From Hyaloperonospora brassicae (Eukaryota; Oomycota; Peronosporomycetes; Peronosporales; Peronosporaceae): a DNA stretch of 64,000 bases. Where the stretch lies: assembly GCA_947650285.1 (NCBI GenBank), contig CANTFL010000143.1, positions 180,315 to 244,314 on the forward strand, in the 5' to 3' direction. Position 1 is the first letter of the stretch; each line of letters begins with the position of its first letter. This document shows positions 26,836 through 40,536 of the stretch, piece after piece. Made by a program: the position numbers and the translations under genes. The notes under the pieces are model-generated. The model was given only the letters and a program-made list of their open reading frames with translations, was not told the DNA's origin and made no database searches.

Positions 26836-28099
26836 AAAGAATGTAAGCAAAGTCAGGCAAGCGTATTGTAAACCAGTTCTGAACAAACTCGCTTCGTCCA
26901 GTGGAACACTTTCTTTATATAGAATCTGCATAAGACAGTAAGAAACGTGAAGGTCATTTACACAACCAAATGCAAATTAAATTCTACAGGCATGTTTCGA
27001 CTTGCTTTAAGCTTGAGCATTTCACATTACGCACGACCGCAGCACCAACTTACTGATCTATCGAAGTCGACACTCGCCCAAAAAATCGATTGTGAGTCGG
27101 ATGCAGTACCGTCTATTTCAGGTAGACCATGCGATTTGTTTCCCGAAGATTGTGTCTAATATATCGTTGGATATGAGTTAATCTGGTCTGTTGGTAGACC
27201 ACCCTGATGTGAAGCACCAAAACGAAATCATGAGGATGCTGCAATAGTTCTACTTGAAGAGATAATTTGCCTTACACTCGGAGAGTGCGCTCCGCGATAA
27301 AATATCAAGACATTGATATATAGTGTGGCTATCAGGGGAAATACTTGGACGACCGTCAAACCGCTTCTTTACTTATGCTTAATTTAGCGGGGACTCTGTC
27401 GTATAAAATCTTAGTTCAACGCACTGTAAATACAAGTAATTTTATAGCTAGAATACCTGGCTTTCAGCGTGTGAACCTAGACGTGCTTTGGGCGCGGGTG
27501 ACGAAGGAAAACCTATTATTGGAGATGTAGACGCCATCTGGCATCTGGGAGGATTTCAAGTGAGATTTTGCGTTTTAACGAACCCAGATTATCACAAGCG
27601 GACCTAGATTGTGAATGTCCGTCACCACTTTAATCGGAAAAAAAGGGTTGACCGGCGACATGTAGGTGCTTTACAAATAAACATAAAATATATCGTTAAC
27701 ATATATACGAAGAATCTCAGCACCAGATTGCCTGAGCAATTTTCTGTTTCCTCACCATAATACCTATTAAAACTTTGTTCCTCTCAAGAAACAATAGTAA
27801 ATGGCTTGTTGGTGTGTGCACCTTCATTGCACTGTCATAAAGTTGAGGGCAGTTGTAATGAATATACGATAAAACAGTTAGTTTGTGTTGGTGTACATGA
27901 TACACAGACAAGTTCGAACTTCTATAGCCACCGAAATCTAATATTCTAGAATTATCATGTTTAACGTTAGTTACATTGTAGAATAAATATGATCAATTAT
28001 GGTAGTCCGTAGAAGATATAACATATATACGCTTTTGTGATCCCGTTAATCCAAAATTTGCCTATCTTGTAGCATGACATTATTGTGAAGTTTTTACTT
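26836..28099. other. No recognisable gene
   Basis: AT-rich DNA with short frames only (26947-27159, 27345-27530, and 27717-27911 on the minus strand). The last could be the downstream end of the Copia relic to its right, but I see no diagnostic motif. Confidence 0.5.
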
Positions 28100-29003
28100 A
28101 TTAGGGGAAGCCGAAAGCAACATCACGTATGTGTCCTTTAGGCTTACCAATACGTTAGTACACTTCATAAAACATTTATGTGAGCTCCTTGACTCTATGA
28201 CGCTTATGTGCATAAAAGATATCGGTTAGATATGCATGCATGGTAATATCATTATAAAAATATGCTTTTTAGATATATTAACGTACTTGATCTCGCCGCG
28301 TTTGTTCTTTGTAGCGACGATCATGTCGTCCATGTACAGCACACGTAAATTAAACAATTACTACAACACGTGTTAATTCGATCCGCTACGCCATGTAGAT
28401 CTTTCATTACTAATACTTCTTTTAACACTGTACAAAAAAGTTGAATCCGTGTCCGAAAGCTATATTATATAGACTTCTACAACTATATCTAAAAGTGCGA
28501 TCGATATGATTTTACTATTGCCATGCGATACTTCGCCTTACATTTGTACCTTACCCTCCTCTTAGCTCTTGTGCGAGTAACTTTGCATTTTAATCCGGTG
28601 AAGCGGCCATTATTGTGACGCGTCTTGTTTTATGTCCATCGACACTCAGACATCACTAAATCAATTTTATTATTTCGAGCGTCCCTGCATTATAAAACAT
28701 TTAAATGTGCCATTTTGCATCCTCTTCCTTTCATTAAAAATTACGGCCCATGGTTTTGGTGCCAAGTCATGCGTGACTGATCAATTTGTGTTGTTCGCGT
28801 TGCTCGCAGCATGCTCTTGCACAGCTAGTAAAAAATTTACATATTCACTTTCCCTTGCGTTAATAATTGGTGATGGTAGACCATCTCCTATTTCCTTTTT
28901 GCTTTTTTCGCAAATAAAATGGGGCGTTCGAATTTTGATGGATCCCGCCATCGCCTTGACTGTTTTCTCAGCAACGTTAAGCCTAGGGGATCTTCTCTTA
29001 TAG
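28100..29003 (-). pseudogene. Copia polymerase relic with YMDD box
   Basis: At 28300-28345 the minus strand reads VLYMDDMIVATKNKRGE, the catalytic Asp-Asp box of a Ty1/Copia reverse transcriptase in a typical setting (Y-x-D-D-M-x-V-A-T/S-K). Upstream on the same strand, to about 29003, an open stretch with one stop may be the preceding polymerase part. On the plus strand this is a 123-codon frame (28632-29003), which I take to be its shadow. No LTRs could be placed. Confidence 0.6.
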
Positions 29004-30059
29004 GAAAATATTAAATCGTATTGTCTGTCCGCAATTATATATGAACAGTTTGTCCTTTCACCATATACAACTTCGACATTTATCTATCTTGTCTAGTCAT
29101 ACATCATTTTTTGTTACGTCTTAAGAGCAGCATGCAACCTTTTTGATGAGTACATCGATGTCAGATATATGTTTTTCCGATTGTGATATTAATCATACTC
29201 GTCCACAATAGTCTTTCAGCAGACTATTAAATTCTATGTGAGTGTCCGTTGCTTACTATACACAGAGCTATATATGCCAGCAAGATGTGAGGGCGTAGTA
29301 TGGGAAGGAGCTGGTAGTATTAGCATAATCCAAGGTCCCACATTAAGGTCGCTCAAGTAAAATGCGTTAGACGATAGCAAATACATGAAGTAAGAACGTA
29401 AGTGCATAATGAAAAAGTACGAACGTCCGTTCCAAAATCAACGTTTATAAATGATGTAACTCTTACTATCAGGTTGACTTAAAAACATCACTACCTATCT
29501 TCGTAATGTGTATACCTTTTTTATGCGGGTAATGCATATCCTAAAATCTGCACATTTGCGCGCGTCGAAATGAACTGATCGAACCATCTTACATTTATCC
29601 ACGTACTACTTGTACACACGTTGTCTTCTTGCGTTTTACTAACATATAGGGACAGCCATCAAAAATTGTTTTCGTTTAACCGTTAATATTCCAGCCTTAG
29701 TGATATCATAGAACTTTTTCAAGACGCATGCTTTTGAACAAATCTGGCTCTGCTTAATGTGCGATCAAAGATTCAAACATTATTTTGCGTACACGCTCTG
29801 TATTCAAATTATTATATGTTTGGTTGGCCGCTGTAATCACATCTCTTACCCCACCCCGTGTTTTTAGAAAATAACCCTCTTGCATTCATTTGTAATTGTT
29901 TTACTATTCTCAATGCAACATATCTCTGTATTATTATACCTGGATCGGTGAGTTGGACAACAATACCGTTGTATGGTATAGGGAAAATCAATTTCTCCAC
30001 AAAAGTATAGATTTTGCTGTAATCGATGGAACTGAATATTTAATATAAGGGTAATGGTC

Positions 30060-30690
30060 GATGAGGGATATGATTTATAGTCCTATTGCACGCTTGCAAT
30101 CGCGATCGCAGTCAATCATAATAACACGGGTTCGAGGTCGCGGTCAAGGAGGAGATCGCGATCCGTTCGATTTTTTGGCACCTCACACTATATCCGCGAT
30201 CCGTAGCCCGCGATCAAAATCACGAGTAATGTTCGCGATTCGCGACCATATGCGATTGCGATCAAGATTACAATCGCGATGGAAGATAAAAAAGAGATAC
30301 TTGGATTAATGTGCGCCACACTTCACTATCCTCGATGAAGAATGTGACAGCGATCATGGACAAGACTGCGATCCGCAATCAAAAAGGCAAATGCTAAGAG
30401 GAAAACGATATCATAACACTGAATCGGTGTGTGCAGCACCACACGAGCGTGATGAACTAAGTGATCAAAGTCGTGATCGCAAGAAGGTAGTAAATTGCGA
30501 GCAGGGTGGCGATCGCGATAAAGTACGTGGTCGCGATTGGGGCTAGATCACGATATGAGACGCAGTCGTTCTGACTAATGTGTACCGCACCACGTGATCG
30601 CGATCAGGGACGATATTGAAGTTAATCAAAGAGATTTGTATCACACAACGCGATCCGCGATCAGATGTGTACGTGAAGTGGGCCACGTCG
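30060..30690 (+). repeat. GATC / CGCGATC-rich island
   Basis: CGCGATC and GATCGCG words recur far above chance, roughly twenty GATC sites in about 600 bp, in DNA otherwise poor in them. It directly precedes a family-A LTR (30960-31345), as 14235-14470 precedes 14808-15380, so it is probably the degenerate internal tail of the same element family. The frames 30061-30309 and 30594-30887 follow from the biased words, not from a known protein. Confidence 0.6.
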
Positions 30691-30959
30691 TGCAAGGGGA
30701 GGATCTGCAAGCACGGGCAATACACGGCAGCATATCCGGAACCTCTGTTATGCACAATGGTATGTCGTGGTTGGTTGGGTTGAGATCGGACCGAATCCAG
30801 CATCCGTTAAGAACACGTGTCGACGCTTCTTTCGGATTGAATAGTAGCCACCCGGCGTGTAGAAAGTCACATACTTCAATCAATTGATAATTCCGATTTT
30901 TTTAACAAGGATCAAAGACTCCCAACCCAAACCCGCTCCACTGTGAGCAGGCGCAGCCA

Positions 30960-31345
30960 CGTAGTATCTTATGATGCACAAAACTACGAGACAACTTAAG
31001 TGGTCGAAGGATCAAGCAAATATAGCATTTAAGTATTCGACAAAAGAGATCTGTTCGAGATCAGAATGGCGCAGGTTGAGCAATCTAGAAGTATACCCGT
31101 GATCATGTGAACACTTCCTCACGTTCACCCCGACCCATCTAAAACACGGTCAGGTTTTTGTACTTGAAACTAGTCCATCTAGAATACTGCAGCCCGCCCT
31201 ATGGACAGATACACAAAGTGGAGAAGGGATCATAACACGCGAAACCGGGAAAACCTTTTCGATAGGTGGTCGTCTGGGGCCACCGGAGATTCGGTGTCCC
31301 AATATCGCTGAAATCGCCACCCCACCACATGATATGTTTGTGCGT
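30960..31345 (+). repeat. Family-A LTR, subfamily 2
   Basis: It carries ACAACTTAAGTGGTC, ACACGGTCAGGTTT, GCAGCCCGCCC and GGTGGTCGTCTGG, and ends near CACCCCACCACATGA. Its closest relative is the inverted copy at 39655-39990; the two share stretches that other family-A copies lack, so they form a subfamily. Confidence 0.75.
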
Positions 31346-34300
31346 AAGATAAAGGAGCGCTATAAAGAACAACCCAGTTGTGTATACTTTACTATAATTT
31401 AGTGAATACTACGCAATAAGTTGTACTGAGATCTATCTTTCTCTGCACATGCACTTTGCTCAAGCGATGAGCACACAGAGAAACCCTTGTGGTATACCGG
31501 TAAAAAAATCACAGATTAGGTCAGTTTGTGACCACAGCACACCTGGTCCATTCGTGGATATTTTATAATAACTAGTAAAACAATATCGACCATCTATTTA
31601 TTGCATGATTGAAACGTTATAAAGACACGCATGAAATTTAATCCAATTTGTTGTATTCGAATATAATGCTGGTAAGCGAGAGCAATCTACCCTAGGCTAT
31701 TTCGACATTTTAAAAATTAAACTTTATTTCGAGAGAACGAAAATATATATTCAATATCAATTTCGTCAGTATAGCATTTCCGCCAAAAGTGTATTAGTAG
31801 CTTATACGCATCAGTCGGCTCTCAATTGTCCGCGCATTATTATAGGTAAATGTTTCGCATATAAATTAAAGTTTTAGGTTGCAGCAATATAGGATGCTAG
31901 GTTTCAGTCGAAAAAGGTACGTCACCCAGAAGGTTTGTTAGAATGTCTTCAAAGGCGATTAAGTAGATATATACTCCTAGATAAGGCTGTTTGTCAAGTG
32001 AGAAGACAATACAAAAATGTCGCATAAGCCAGACCCGACCTGGCAAGACCTAGCTTAGCTTAAGTCTCAAGATAAAGCTTAGTGACCCAATTAAAATTCT
32101 GGTAAATATTGATCAATATGACTCATTTTAGACATGAAGTTTTGCTGCAAAGAGCCAAGACTTAGACTTGTGCTAAAATATGTAATCTCATATAGGGCAA
32201 GCTCGATACAAGTTTAAGCGCATCACATATATATGCATAACTTCTAATCAGATAGGAGGCTATACAGATATGATTGTGTCACATCAGGATCAGCCGGATG
32301 TTGTCGTCAAACCCCATAATTTGCCTTAAATCGAGTGTATAATAACCAGCACAATAAAAGCGATATAGGAAGGCTTCAAAATAAACCCAGATGAAAGTTA
32401 TTCGTCGATTTATATCAATCCATACTACATTCTTTAGCTATTTTAGTACCGCTCGATATCAGTAAAGCAATGTTCAAGCGTATTAGCATCTACAGACACA
32501 ACTGTATGTATAAATGCAATATCTATGACTGGAAGACCACAGCAAATATGTGTATAGTGCGCCACCCCATTGCCACGTATAATTGTTCGCAATTGACCCC
32601 CGAAAACCAGGTAAATCCTTATACGCGGGCCGGATTTGGCGCTAATCAAATCAACGAAATGCAACTCAAAAAGGGCGAAGGTTGCTTGGGCAAAGCTACC
32701 GACAGATCTAGCAACACTGAATCGTTAAAGGTCTTTTGGAAAACGTTTTTCTAAGGAACAGTCAACACGAAGTATAGGTTAGGTGGATAAAATGTTTTCT
32801 CAACTTATGATATCGAGGTGACGAAAGACATGTCTATGCGGTCCGTATTTAAATTGAGGCGTCGAAGGATTTTTATTAAATGATCGTTGGAAAGAATATA
32901 GTATTCAGTACTATAACATCACAATCAACACCAGAACGGCGATGGTTCAATTTACTACTAATGCATTCGCTAATACGACGAAACGTGTTATATAATGTTT
33001 TGGTACGCTTTTATATATGATGATATTTTGACCGTTATAAATATTCCGATTTTAATTTATCAAATCTTTATATGTATCAAAATCAGGTGCATGAGCCATG
33101 CATGAGAAGGCATCACAAAATGTTTATGATTTCTACTACGTTTAAACGAATGGTGACCTGATGGACAAGATCAATTATTTTCTAAGATATCAATACTCTG
33201 CAAGTTATTGCTAGCTCTCTAGGAATTCTGTGGTAGTAAAAGATTGGAAAAGGCCTCAATACAGTTGTCTCTACTTCAAGGATTGAGCTAGCACCATCTG
33301 TGGCAAAATAAGGGTAATGCCGGTATTCAACACTAAACAAAGTTTGAGTGGGTGGATATACGAGGCATACGTAGTGGAGCGTCATCATTAATGCTGGAGG
33401 ATAAATGGTAACTAAATACGCCAACTTAGCGAAACGATATTGCTAAACGGAAGACCTTGACAAAGTAATATATACGCGTCTCTAGCAGCTTGAAGTAATA
33501 CTTTTCATAAATGTTTGATCTAAATTTGTTTGCAATTCTGTCAAGTCACATAATGTCTTGGTAAGTGATGGATTAAGTGTAGACTGAGGCTGTTTTCTTA
33601 CGAGATCTGCACAGTGGCAAGGACAAATAGATTTGCGCCATCGTTAAACCAGGCGATCACATTAACGATAGAAGATCGTCGGTTTAATTTTTGATGAATT
33701 GATAGTTTGTTAGAGTGTCAATGTTGGACCAATGAGTTCCCGGTAGAATTATATGGATTACCTGCTACACGTATCAATTATAATAGGTATAGAAGGACAT
33801 GGTTAGTGATGACTCGGTTTAGACGCCGGTATACCTTAAAGACAGACCCTCCAAAGCTAGCTCATATTTACGTTAAAATGGCAACGCTCAGACCTGAATA
33901 TTACTTGATAGGTCTGCGTAGTGCATGGACGCGAAAATTTATGAAATTGTCGACGCGCAATGTACATTACCGACGTAAATTCGACCAAATAGTATTTTCA
34001 AAATTGCGCTATCTTTCTTGCGTCTTAAATTGGAAAATATAGTTTTTTGGGAGTGAGATGATACGCGTTTTAATTAGGCTGGTCGTTTAAGACAATATAT
34101 GTAAGTTCATTCGATGGAATTTAAAATATAATTATCAAGTACGACCGTGCTAGTTGACTTAAAATAGGTTCTTGATACTGGATTATGAGCTCAAACTTAA
34201 ATGAAGGTTTTTTGTCATGCAGCAGTGGCTACTGCCTCTCAAACGGGTACTAGCGATTAACATATTCTGTAGCAATCGTTCAGCAGCAGTATATGGGGGA

Positions 34301-37300
34301 TAGTTAACGTTCCTTCACCGCTCTTCAGCCTTAAATGTGCGAAATACCACATCGGATCATGATATATGCACACCTATAGAAATACGAATGCTACTAAGCC
34401 ATCGGCTTCGATGCCGATGATCAGAAAGGCAGTAACTCTCTAAAATGCGTCAATAATTGTTACTATTCGCGTATGGATCTGAGGTTCGGCTTCTTGCAAA
34501 TTATAATGCGTAAACGAGACATACTAGTTATATTAGTAATATCACCCGGTAATATAAAATGAAAGAGACGAGAGGTGCAGCAAGCGCTAACCAATGCCTT
34601 AAGACACACTCAGCATATGCTTATCAAATCTGTTTAGGAAGGTGAGCCGTTATGCACAGAGTTGCTTTGATGATACACTCGCCGGTATCCGGGCTGCAGA
34701 TGGAAGGTCACCGACCTTTTGTACAAAAGGTAGTTGAACTGATGCGTAAGTACAAGCTGTATACCAATTTGAAAGTGTATATTTGCAGCTAGCATATTTC
34801 TATTCATGTGTGCATTGCCGGTAAACTGGAACACATCTAGTGCCAAAATATATTAAGGTAGTAACCCTACTATTAGCGTCCAATATTGTAAATGGACTTT
34901 GAGGTTCTAAATCTATCTAGCGTAACTACATAAGGAATAGCGCAACTACGTCAAGATTCCTCATAATCTCGTTTTAGTTAAGAAGCAGGAGATTTGTTCT
35001 GAAGTGATGAGTGTCAACACTTCCTTAAATATAGTATTGCAAGCTATATACAACCACCCATGAAGTATTTTACAGATCGTGACAAGGTATTCCATGTGAT
35101 CTATCAGCGAGCAGGTATATATTCGCTTACGTTTTTAATAAACATGCAATAGAAGATAGGTATAGCTTCGTATGGGATATATAGTGTCAGTTGCATCCAC
35201 TACACGCATGAATTCAGTGCACATCGCCTATCCTCTTCCCGATAGGCATTTTCTAATTTCGGTTCGTTCTACGTATAGGACGACAGACCGCTCGCTGTGT
35301 ATGTGGACCATGTTTTACTAGTCATGTCTTATGTTGTAATACTTCACACCTATTGCAAAGAAATACCGAGAAGGCTATCTCTCTTCGAAAAGTAATTATA
35401 TACTTAACGCGTACCAAAATTCAAAACGACTAAAACGCGACGCTGACGTTTTGTTATACCGGTATAATGAGACCTAGATTTGGTATATAAAGGTGGTGAT
35501 AAGGACACTTATCCAATTCCATATAACAACATTTTATCATCATAGCTGCACGAAGACTTCTACAATAATTATTTACATCAAAGTATATACGTTTGAACGA
35601 ATATCTATTTGTTTCGTCCAGATAATCTCTAAATAATTTGCCAGCAGCATCTCTTTGATTAGCGATGCGATATAAAACCAAAGATTGTCATTTGTATAGA
35701 TAGTAGCCTACGTCCGGCTTCACACCTTGTGGCATCTTATACACTCATTATAATATGTGAGTTTACTAATGTATATATGTCACGATGAGCACGCAATCGG
35801 GTAGTGCGATTGTGGTGCTTTAATCAGCAGTCGTCGAGGCTTCGCTGATTCCTTCAGTAGTATCATTACGTAAAAAAGTTCATCACCACAAGTCAAGTCA
35901 AACATTTACCTTTATCCTTCGTATCGTGCACCGTTCAGTCCATAGCGGATACGGAAATGCGCTTTCCCCTTAAGTTTTAAATTTTTAAAATTTAAAGACG
36001 CGTGCCAAACTACGTATAATTTTTATTTTTTCGTGTTTTTTATCAAGTAGCGTATATCAAATCGGCGTTGAGTCGATCACAGCTCATGTAGAAGACAGTG
36101 TTTTTCTCGAAAAGAAATATAGATTTTCATGAGATGCCCCCTTAACTCCTCTATGACTTAGAACTTCGATTTTTGCCGCAAAACCTGAAATTTGTGTTTT
36201 ATAGCAATCACTTCGAGGCTAATGGCCTTTGATAGAATACGGAATTTGAGCATAAAGATCGTTTACTTTTCCGTCAATAGATTTATGCACAAGTCTACTT
36301 CGGATTCATCGTAACATGTTAATGATCTACGCTATTCACTATTGATTGCATGCCTTTTGGTTTGTAAAAATATTCAGGGCGATAAAAGTGTTGAGCAACG
36401 AATTTGATATGGACTCATCACGCAACGAGGAAATTATCGGTGTGAACGATGCTAAGGTAACACGATAATTGTCGCTGCTTGAAAATTGTACTTAAACGAC
36501 GCAATCGTTTAGTCATTAATGTTCAAGAGGGTGAATTTAGGTCTCATTAAGCAAGCCAATATTTATTCTTGGATGAAAATGTTGCTTTTGTTGAAGACGA
36601 TAAAGATTACTCTCCCTGCATTAGTGCATAAAGCGCAATAAAAATTACGTTTGGGCAGCATATAGACTTGTACTGAATGAAGAAAAAGGTTTTCTTTCGT
36701 GCTGGATTCCACCGTTGACATGTTGGACCGAAAGAAAGCAACTTTGACAAGCATGGGTATCCAAACACTATTTAGTTTGACGTACATGTGAAACCTTGTC
36801 TTATTGATGATTGTACCTATACATATATTGCCTTTAGTAGGCTGCCGAAAACAATTGTCTTATTGAATAGTAACTTGTATTGTATTTCGCTACAAAGACA
36901 GAAATACGCGATTGCGTCGCCACGTAAGCTTTTTACGCATTCTACGACTTACGTCGGGTAACCCCAACCGTATTATCAGTTGTTGGAAGTTTTCGATAAT
37001 GCATATAGGCTCCTAGATGAATCGTAGTCCGATTTTTGCGCTTGACAAAGAGACGCTTAGCTTAGTCGTGGAGCGACGAGCTCTCAACAAACGACTGCAA
37101 ATATCTGTGGTGGACTCGAGTCTCAAAAGCGTAATGAGCTACTACAAAATTCTCTGTGTCTGGATACCGAATTGCGGGAACGGGAAGGGGTACCCGGACG
37201 CCGCGTATGAAACGTGACTCACCTAGTGTATCCGTCGGCTGGATTGTTGCACGCTTCGGTAAACTCGGAGGATTACAGAATGTGTTGCCTTGATGGAGTA

Positions 37301-39650
37301 GACCTTGGGCCCCGAGTGGATACGCTTCACTCGGTGGGTCGGTAGGTAGCCGATTGGTCGCTAAACTTGGTTAAGGGCGGGCTAACACCTAGTTGTAATT
37401 AGGCAATTCGATGCTCTTGGCCTTCCTTATGATCACCAATATGCTAATTATGTGGTAATTTTGCGCCCCCTAATCGCCTTTTTGGGAGGCCGCTTCCAAT
37501 AGCAGATATTTAGGGTGTGTTTGCTACGCGACGAACCCACAGGCCAACTACTTCCTGGGTTCCTATCTGCACTGGGTCTCGACACACAACTGTATTCATC
37601 GAGGGCAAGGGCCAAATTAAATTCGTTCCCGGAACAGGTCGGGCATACTTAACCAGTTATCTCATCAAGCATGACGACGTGACAAGAAGGTCACAAATTG
37701 AGTAGTATTTTAATCTATTCCTTTCCATAAATTTAATCTTCTTTATTTTGCCTCTAAGACTCACTCTTCATGTGACTGGTCAGGAGAATTCAGACGATGA
37801 GGAAATAAGTCTACTTGCGAGAGACCCAGGTCGATCGATGAGGGACCGGTTCCGCCAGCAAAAACCCCACTTCACCAATAAGGGACCGGGTCTACAGATG
37901 AGTGACCACGGTCTACCCATGAGAGCCTAAGGCTACGTGGTGATGGACCGACCTCACCAACGAGAAATCGCGGTCTTCTTCCTTCAGCACCGTTCGACCG
38001 GTTAATTGTAAACGATCTTCAGTCATAGAACTTAAGAGCTCCTCTGGCAAGTAGGCTCAAGCTTTTTCGAGGTACCTTTTACCTCGGATACCCTTCTTCA
38101 TAGGGTCACCTATTGTCGCTTCACCGGGCCGACATCTAGGTTTATTATTTTTTAAACACCCTTCATCACATTGATACATGGCATGCTATCAGCTAATCAA
38201 GTATTAGAACAAATGTTTCATTCATTTTAAAACTGTAGTAGGACAAGCCTATCAATATTATCATTCGACGTTATGAGTGATCGTATCGTAGACATTTCCT
38301 TATTTCTGCTAGAGCAGACGCTATTCTTTTGTAATCCATATCCTCACACAGCATATCGATGTCGCGGTCCATCTCAGAGATCTCATATTCTGTTCATCAA
38401 TGAACTCACTTTAGTATTCCTGCCTCCAATTGAGATTTATGTCTCTTTAAAATGGATTTTCTTTATACCACTGCGACATATAAATACTACGGATATTTAC
38501 CTCGCCGGGTAGTGTGGCCACCCGCGGTATATGGATAGCAGGAGACTAGCTCTCATTAAATGGCCAAAATTTCGCTTTCGGCATCTAATAGGGTCAAACG
38601 CATTCGCTACTTTATAATGTGTATACAAATAAGAAATATTTAAGGCAGATAATATATGGTTTCTTATGTAATAACCCCTTCGTATATAGCTGAAGGAATG
38701 TGCACCTTTCGAATTCATTGATAGAGGAGGAAGGGCCCTCTAAAGAGGAAGCATACTTATTAATAATTTCTGGTACTTCTCTCCTAACGAAAATTAAGGC
38801 ATGTCTGACCCTCGTGACAACTACTGCAGTCTGTGATGTGCACAAATTGGCCATTTATTCAATTTTAATGTTAGCGGCTTTGTGTGTGATAAAACAAGTT
38901 TTACGGTCATTAGATTATACTTGGAATATAAATTTTATATTCGTACCTGGTTTTTAAAATATCGGCAACGAAGGCCGCGGAAGCATCGATGAACACAAAT
39001 GACATCGATTAAATCGTTGTCCGTTCGAATTGGTATACACATTTGTCAGGGTCTATATAAATTTGATGATTTTAAATCAAATACCTTAAATATCAGTGAC
39101 CATGCCAAACTACGCTTCTTCGTCGAAGGTATAAATGGCTTAATCGCTGATACAATACGCAGTACGTAGCAGAATACATACTCCTGACTAGCACCAGCGG
39201 ATAACTGACCTGCGAAATGAATGGTTGCCTCATAATAATTTAATTTTAATGACTCGACAAATAGTCCCTGACATTGTTACAACAGCCAAAGCTTATTCGC
39301 GGCATGCTCTTCTTGCGATTATTTAAGGGAGGTCGAATTTTTCCATCGACGTTTCGTCTGGTTCGTCAGACGACCCTAATATTTCCCGACTTCAATGTGC
39401 CACGACCGGCCGGTCCGACCTTGACTTTAACGTCGTCGAATCACCTGCTTGCTTCTTTATAGCTGTTGGATAAGATGTAGGGGTTAGATGTACCAACTAA
39501 ATATTCCGATTATACAAACCACATCAAAAGTTCGTCTTGTGACATCGTACACCCGTCTACAGCAGAATATGAGATGTAGCGGCCGCAAGTTCTTCGATAC
39601 GTTGAACAACTGTAGCGATTGATGTTGCAGGCTTGATAGTAGCGAGGTGG
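31346..39650. other. AT-rich interval without recognisable genes
   Basis: Only short frames. The longest is 33707-34042 (111 codons, Arg/Tyr-rich, unrecognised). 37000-38150 is GC-richer than its surroundings and includes degenerate copies of a GAGNGACC...GGTCTACC word near 37835-37930. The interval is bounded by inward-facing family-A copies at 30960-31345 and 39655-39990. Confidence 0.55.
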
Positions 39651-39654
39651 CGAC

Positions 39655-39990
39655 TTCAACGATATTGTGACACCGAATCTCCGGTGGCCCCAGACGACCA
39701 CCTATCGAAAAGGTTTTCCCGGTTTCGCGTGTTATGATCCCTTCTCCACCTTGTGTATCTGTCCTTAGGTCGGGCTGCACTATTCTAGTTGGACTAGTGT
39801 CAAGTACAAAAGCCTGAACGTGTTTCAGATGGGTTGGAGTGACCGTGAGGAAGTGTTCACACGATCACGGGTATACTTGTAGATTGCTCAACTTGCGCCA
39901 CCCTAATCTCGAACAGATCACTTTTGTCAAATACTTAAATGCTATATTTGCTTGATTCTTCTGACCACTTGAGTCGTCTGCTAGTTTTGT
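39655..39990 (-). repeat. Family-A LTR, subfamily 2, inverted copy
   Basis: Reverse complement of 30990-31345 with modest divergence. It directly abuts another family-A copy (39994-40536) in the same orientation, so two LTRs of different subfamilies lie back to back. Confidence 0.75.
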
Positions 39991-39993
39991 AAT

Positions 39994-40536
39994 CAAGTGG
40001 TGATCGCTCTTTTGAGGAGTCGATCCCATTTCTCCACTGGGCACCCGGACAACCGACTAACGGAGGGGTACCCCGATTCCGTGCTATATACTTTGCTCAC
40101 GTTGTGTATTCGTTGGTGGGGCGGGTTGCACTCTTCCAGGTGCACTCGAGTCAATGCCGAGCTTGATCGTGGTGGGGATTGGTGTTGTCGCGTGGAAACC
40201 TTCACACGATAACGGGTGTACTTGTAAGGCGCTCGATATGAGCCGCCTTGATCTCTACGAGATCGCCTTGTCCGAAGCAGGCGCTTGATCCGCGAGCCTT
40301 CTGACCACTTGAGCCGTCTAGCGATCGTGCACCTTTGCCTTTAATTTCCTGCTGCGTCCGATCGCAGTTGAAGTTTTCGTTGAGAGGCCTCAATCCCTGG
40401 CCAAAAAATTCAGAGGTATCACTTGATTTAAGTACGAAACTTCCTTTGACGTCGGGTGGCCAATATTACAACCCGGAAGAGAAGTCGATACGTGTACTTA
40501 AAAGCAAATTGAACTCTGTTTGATGTTAGCCAATCA
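39994..40536 (-). repeat. Family-A LTR, left arm of the 2-kb palindrome
   Basis: Near-identical inverse of 41445-42013. Its outer edge lacks the TGTGGTGA expected from the right arm, so it is slightly truncated. Its inner edge reads ...GTTAGCCAATCA, matching the TG start of the right copy. Confidence 0.85.

Noticed and set aside
30594..30887. Protein-coding frames in the GATC island
   Set aside because: Frames exist on both strands because the biased words avoid stop codons; the translations show only Arg/Ser/Asp repeats.
15446..39650. Dozens of 60-120-codon open frames
   Set aside because: AT-rich random DNA of this length gives many such frames. They lack domains, codon bias, neighbours or splice logic, and many use non-ATG starts. 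Only the Copia-like pieces were kept.
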